Of a stretch of 64,000 nucleotides of DNA, positions 60,253 through 64,000 are shown in pieces. Position 1 is the stretch's first letter, and each line of letters opens with the position of its first letter. Both the position numbers and the translations under genes were made by a program. This DNA is from Alisma plantago-aquatica (lineage: Eukaryota; Streptophyta; Magnoliopsida; Alismatales; Alismataceae), in contig OY856412.1 in NCBI GenBank assembly GCA_963693085.1, positions 964,624,281 through 964,688,280 of the forward strand, read 5' to 3'. The notes under the pieces are model-generated. The model saw only the letters and a program-made list of their open reading frames with translations, did no database searches and was not told the DNA's origin.

Positions 60253-61780
60253 TCTTAGATCCCACATACTCTTCCATATGTCAATAGAGATATAGTTCCA
60301 CCACATGCATTTCATATTTTCATCTTTTCCAAATCATGCTTGACCTCTAATTGTGTACTTGTTGAGTGTAGGTGATATCTCTTACATCCATGGTGTACAA
60401 GTCTTTTATATTATTTGAAGTATTTACATTAAAAGGTCTGTGGAAATAGTTTTCCATTGGCGTCCGGTATCATCACCCTTATCCAACACTACTAACTTCA
60501 TTCTTGACGTGAAATTGTCTTGACTCTTGAGATATGGGTCAACTTTTATACTTTTGACTTTTATAACTTTTGTATTTTGTCATTCCATCGCCGCCATGTT
60601 TCCTCCTGTGGAGGCCCACAGCCTTTCCATCGCCACCTATTGTGATTCCAATAATGCAAGAGCTCATATTATGCCATATTGTATCAACTTCATAATGCAA
60701 GTTCTTAAAGGCTTTCTTGATAAGTTTATCCTAAGATGTGTTTTTCTTCCTAGTCTCTAAGCCCCTGTTTGGGAACGGACTGGGATTTCGTACTCTGGAC
60801 TGGATTAGACGGGGTTAGTCAGGATTCAGTCTGATTCTGTTTGGCAACTCAGTCTGATTCTGTTTGGCATCCCAGTCTGATTCTGGTCAGCTGGTCTGAT
60901 TTGAGTCTGATTGCAGTCTGATTCTGTTTGGCTACTAGGCTAGATTCAGTCTGCTTTTGTTTGGCAATGTAGTCAGTATGTGCTGATTCTGTGTTGATTC
61001 TGTCCTAATGTTGTAGAACTGTTTTAACAAGAGTAAGAAATGTGTAGTTGTGTTGCCGCTTAAGCAGAAGGGCAAATTTTTTTGAATTAATTAATGTAGA
61101 GTTTGTGAATTTTGTGAATGTCATTTTTGTACTTAGGAAAACTAAACATAATATATGAGTATGGTCATAAGTACGTGATGATTTAAAATAAACCAAAATA
61201 TATACTTTTCGTGGCCTCGAACTCAAAATCATATTGTTTAATCTTTGTGGACATAATCAAATTTTCTACTCTAGCAGAACTACTCTAATTTTCTAAATTT
61301 TAATCAGTTCGTTCTCTTTTAATTGTACATTAAATTAACGTGAATATTAATACGAATGCAAATAAAATTGCGATATGTCAAGTAATGTGTGTAACACCTT
61401 GATATTGTTGTTGTTTCAATGAAAGATAACATTCAAAGATAATTGCATAAAGAATATATTATATACTAAATAACAAATAAATAATATATAAAATGCATAA
61501 TTTATGCATTTAAATTCAATGGTAGCAAACGTGCGTAGCATGTCTGTAGCAGAACTTAATACCACATAAAAAAACATATAATAATTTATTGGTTCCCGGA
61601 CAAATACATCTGTAACACACAAACTGAGGGACACAAAGGAGAGGTTTGCCCTGGACCTAGACATAGACACCGCTACACAATCTAAGATGGTGAGCAAGCA
61701 GCCACTGTGGGGGACAGGCTTTGATCCCAGGTAGGAACGTCCTAGTTGGCCAACTTCATGGCCTCGTCGTACTCGTCCCA
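60253..61780. other. Gene-free stretch with a MITE-like repeat
   Basis: No domain seen. At 60760-61010 a block repeats cagtctgattctgtttggc and variants five or more times. It starts cccctgtttgggaacggactgggatt, which resembles the 32300-32699 MITE (gtttggttc, ggactgggttagtcgggatt). A matching right end was not found. Confidence 0.45.
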
Positions 61781-62050
61781 TTACACAGGACAGGCTTCGT
61801 TTAACAACTGATTGGTTTCATGTTTGATGGCGTCTTTTGGCCACTCGAACAGCAACGGCAGATGGTGAATAGGAAGAGTAACACCCTTGGCTTGTTCGTG
61901 GCTCCCATTTGGGCCCTCATCGCGTGTAGGCTCGCAACATTGTTTCTTGCAAACAAGGTTTTCTTCTACATATTTTTTAATCTTCGACGGAGACATCAAT
62001 AATTTTTCAAACTTTGTCCTTGCCTTTGACCGTGACCGCGATGACGACAT
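61781..62050 (-). CDS. Small basic ORF, product unknown
   Basis: Minus strand, 89 codons. MSSSRSRSKARTKFEKLL is followed by KKYVEENLVCKKQCCEP and PLLFEWPKDAIKHETNQLLN. The first part is Ser/Arg/Lys-rich. An acceptor-like ttaactatag directly precedes the ATG, so this may be an internal or terminal exon. It lies 266 bases downstream of the Myb/SANT-like ORF on the same strand. I recognise no domain. Confidence 0.35.
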   Translation of the reverse strand: MSSSRSRSKARTKFEKLLMSPSKIKKYVEENLVCKKQCCEPTRDEGPNGSHEQAKGVTLPIHHLPLLFEWPKDAIKHETNQLLNEACPV

Positions 62051-62315
62051 CTATAGTTAATAAATAAATATAAGTATTAGCAAATATCAATAATAGTAAG
62101 ATAACTGTGACAATATTGAATACAAATAAATGCTCCAAACAAACTTAGCTACGAACAAGTAAGAACGTGATGTATGCCTTCAATACATAACAATAAAGTA
62201 GAAGTTTTTCAAGTGATGGTCCAAACAAAACAATGCAACACATAAGTTTTGTAACTAAATGTTGCGAAGTAAACACAAACTATAATGTCGTGGAAATATA
62301 TTACAAGTTCATGTG

Positions 62316-62684
62316 TTACTTTCGCCGTCTAACGTAGTTGTTTGATTCACTCATTGGTGCCCCAGGAGGGTAAATGCGACGAGTCGTCACGAAGTTGCGC
62401 TGCACGGCCAATGGCGGGGGAGGCAATAAATCTCCCAAAATAAAAAGATTGTCTCTTATGAACTCTCTCCTTATGTGTTGCCATCTCATCTGCAACTCAG
62501 TCAAAGATATGTAAGGCCCCCCAGTTATGTTTCGGAAGTCACGCCATGCTTCCATCCAAGCCTGTGTAGTATATACTCCATTAACACATCTCCCCAACTC
62601 ATATTGGTTTCTCATCATACCTCTGAGAACCATATCAAGCTCCGTACACCACATAAAATAAGGCGTCCTTGGAGGCCCAGCCAT
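62316..62684 (-). CDS. Myb/SANT-like DNA-binding domain protein
   Basis: Minus strand, 122 codons from ATG 62684 (MAGPPRTPYF) to the stop at 62316. An acceptor (ttacttacag) lies 15 bases upstream, so an earlier exon is possible. W-x-x-E-L-D-x-V-L (WCTELDMVLRGMM), then TQAWMEAWRDFRN and SLTELQMRWQHIRREF, give the spacing of three helices in the plant Myb/SANT-like family (Myb_DNA-bind_3 type). The family includes the partner protein of PIF/Harbinger transposons and related host proteins. The tail is Pro-rich and ends in RRRK. No Harbinger transposase lies in the window, so a transposon or host role is open. Confidence 0.5.
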   Translation of the reverse strand: MAGPPRTPYFMWCTELDMVLRGMMRNQYELGRCVNGVYTTQAWMEAWRDFRNITGGPYISLTELQMRWQHIRREFIRDNLFILGDLLPPPPLAVQRNFVTTRRIYPPGAPMSESNNYVRRRK

Positions 62685-62950
62685 ATTACAGATTCTGTAA
62701 GTAATATATTTTAGACGTAAGGGTGTATGGCACAATTAAGGGAATATAATATGCATATTCAGTGCTAACTAACATTCAACAACATCACGATGAAAAAACA
62801 TACACCCTCCATAAAACATACACCAACATTACGATAAATAACAAAAGCCTGTTAATATCGGATGAATTAAGAAAGATTCAATGTTAAAAACATCAATGGT
62901 AGACAATGTAAATCGAGAAGACAAACTAAATGTAGCTCTGTCATTCAACG

Positions 62951-63388
62951 TTATGGCGTCACCGTGGGTGAAGGAATGTCCAAAAGAAGACTACAATCTT
63001 CCTCCAGACCGGCAACATAGCGTTCGAGAACTTCATGCTCATACTTTTTTTGGGTGTATATATCATCGTAGTTGTGATGAATTTCAACAAAGTCCTTCAT
63101 GTTCATTGCCTGGCCCCACAGTGACTTGCATTCGATAGTTAGTAACATAATCTCAGCTTTCAAAGAATCAATTGTTGGGGGGAGATCGGCTGCCCAACAG
63201 AAGTATCTGCACCGATCTTTTCCCTAAAATGTATTATCAAGTTTAAGTGAATGACAAAGAATGTGCAGCGTACACAAGGGCAACCTATTATGTATGTATT
63301 TACTAGCGCACCTCACGAGAAGGACATATGTAATACATTTCGCCTGGCCTTTCACTCAGAATGCCAAAATCATACAACCATGCATCCT
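62951..63388 (-). CDS. GRF-type zinc finger with coiled coil (two exons)
   Basis: Minus strand. The first exon, 63388-63312, lies between an acceptor (taacacag) and a donor (gtgcgc). It reads DAWLYDFGILSERPGEMYYI then CPSRE. The second exon starts at 63223 after attttag: GKDRCRYFCWAADLPPTIDS, then a Leu/Ile/Lys-rich coil (LKAEIMLLTIECKSLWGQ) to the stop at 62951. PG-x-x-Y-x-x-C followed by C-x-Y-F-x-W is the GRF zinc finger core, and a coil after it is common in plant members. The exons join in phase. The N-terminal cysteines should lie in an exon further right. Function is unknown; GRF fingers can bind single-stranded nucleic acid. Confidence 0.5.
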
Positions 63389-63393
63389 CTGTG

Positions 63394-63494
63394 TTAGTCA
63401 AATGGATTCATCGACATCTAAAACATGATTTGTGATTAGTCAAATAATGGATTCATCGACATCTAAAACATGATTTGTGATTAGTCAAATAATG
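63394..63494. repeat. Tandem repeat, 45-base period
   Basis: ttagtcaaat(aat)ggattcatcg plus acatctaaaacatgatttgtga occurs twice and begins a third time (63394, 63436, 63481). It lies in the probable intron between the two GRF-like ORFs. Confidence 0.85.
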
Positions 63495-63599
63495 TCGGGT
63501 TCGGAACGTAGATTTCAAATAAAAATTTCCAAACATAAAGTAGGCCTAACTGCTTGTTCAAACATAAAAGCAAATTCAATACGAAAGGTTGTTCTACAT

Positions 63600-63965
63600 C
63601 TATGATGTATTGTATCCGTCCTCGTTTGAAGAGTCGTTGTTGCTCGTGATGTGAAGTCGTTGGCGAAGATATTGGCACCTCTCCCGTAGAGTGGAAATAT
63701 CTTGTTGGAGCCTATCGGTGTCTGCTCTTGTCGAACTGACAAAGCCACATTGTTCAGACCATAGCTTGCGTTTGTTGCGTGCATATGCAAGTTGTGTTAG
63801 CATAGCATCCCTAACTGCAGTAAGTGTGGCAACTGTGGGTGGTACACGCTGCGCGGGCAATCTCATCTGACATCTGTTTGAAACAAGACCCCTACCACAT
63901 GTAAAATACGGTCTGTGGGGGTTGTTATTTTCAAAACGTCCATTTGCCGCGTCCGCGGCATCCAT
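63600..63965 (-). CDS. Second GRF-like/coiled-coil ORF, incomplete call
   Basis: Minus strand, 121 codons. NNNPHRPYFTCGRG and NRC resemble a weak GRF finger (NP-x-R-x-Y/F-x-x-C). PPTVATLTAVRDAM and a long heptad-like coil (RLQQDISTLRERCQYLRQRL) follow. The order finger, then PPT, then coil is the same as in the ORF at 62951-63388 (PPTIDSLKAEI). The aromatic Y-F-x-W end of the finger is missing. It could be a diverged neighbour or an upstream part of the same gene. It starts close to the window edge. Confidence 0.35.
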   Translation of the reverse strand: MDAADAANGRFENNNPHRPYFTCGRGLVSNRCQMRLPAQRVPPTVATLTAVRDAMLTQLAYARNKRKLWSEQCGFVSSTRADTDRLQQDISTLRERCQYLRQRLHITSNNDSSNEDGYNTS

Positions 63966-64000
63966 ATACGCACGTACAGTGCATTGAAGGCCGCATGTAC

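Overview
The window looks like repeat-rich nuclear DNA of a flowering plant. It is AT-rich, its coding remnants are split by GT-AG introns, and its elements are plant types: a Ty3-gypsy chromovirus-like LTR element, a SIRE/Maximus-type Ty1-copia element, a CACTA (En/Spm) element with a Ulp1-like gene, and hAT elements with BED finger and DUF659 transposases. I cannot name the species. No bacterial operon, CRISPR array, rRNA or tRNA gene was seen.

Layout. 1-3036: a degenerate repeat array and undefined DNA. 3037-25360: a non-autonomous Ty3-gypsy-like element on the minus strand with 3.3 kb LTRs and a tttac target duplication. Its right LTR was later hit by a SIRE-type element (9246-14857) and by a 7.8 kb CACTA element (16801-24578). 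25361-32220: probable host DNA, including the last exon of an RNA-binding (RRM-like) protein gene at 27712-27801. This stretch carries a small copia element (28286-31735, TSD agtag), which in turn carries a hAT element (28967-29963, TSD cacatgaa). 32220-34270: a composite stretch with gggtcggg-type ends that holds a broken plant matrix metalloproteinase gene. 35833-41154: a copia-like element (TSD aggat) with two nested DNA elements, one holding a broken BAHD acyltransferase. 41644-45483, 46106-47136 and 48650-54075: three hAT elements with 8-bp target duplications; the third still encodes most of a transposase. 54457-60252: a decayed copia element with recognisable gag, PR, INT, RT and RNase H remains, carrying a 502-bp deletion derivative of the 41644 hAT element. 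61781-63965: minus-strand small ORFs, including a Myb/SANT-like protein and a GRF-type zinc-finger protein.

How it fits together. Almost everything is mobile DNA in nested layers, and the insertion order can be read from target duplications and from an uninterrupted copy of the same LTR. No element appears fully autonomous. Gypsy, SIRE and two copia elements lack pol; the third copia is full of stops; the CACTA element lost its TNP2 core; and both hAT transposase genes have frameshifts. The most useful observations are the nested chronology, the parent/derivative hAT pair, the captured gene fragments, copia TATA boxes lying inside short palindromes, and the GRF/Myb-SANT cluster at the right edge.
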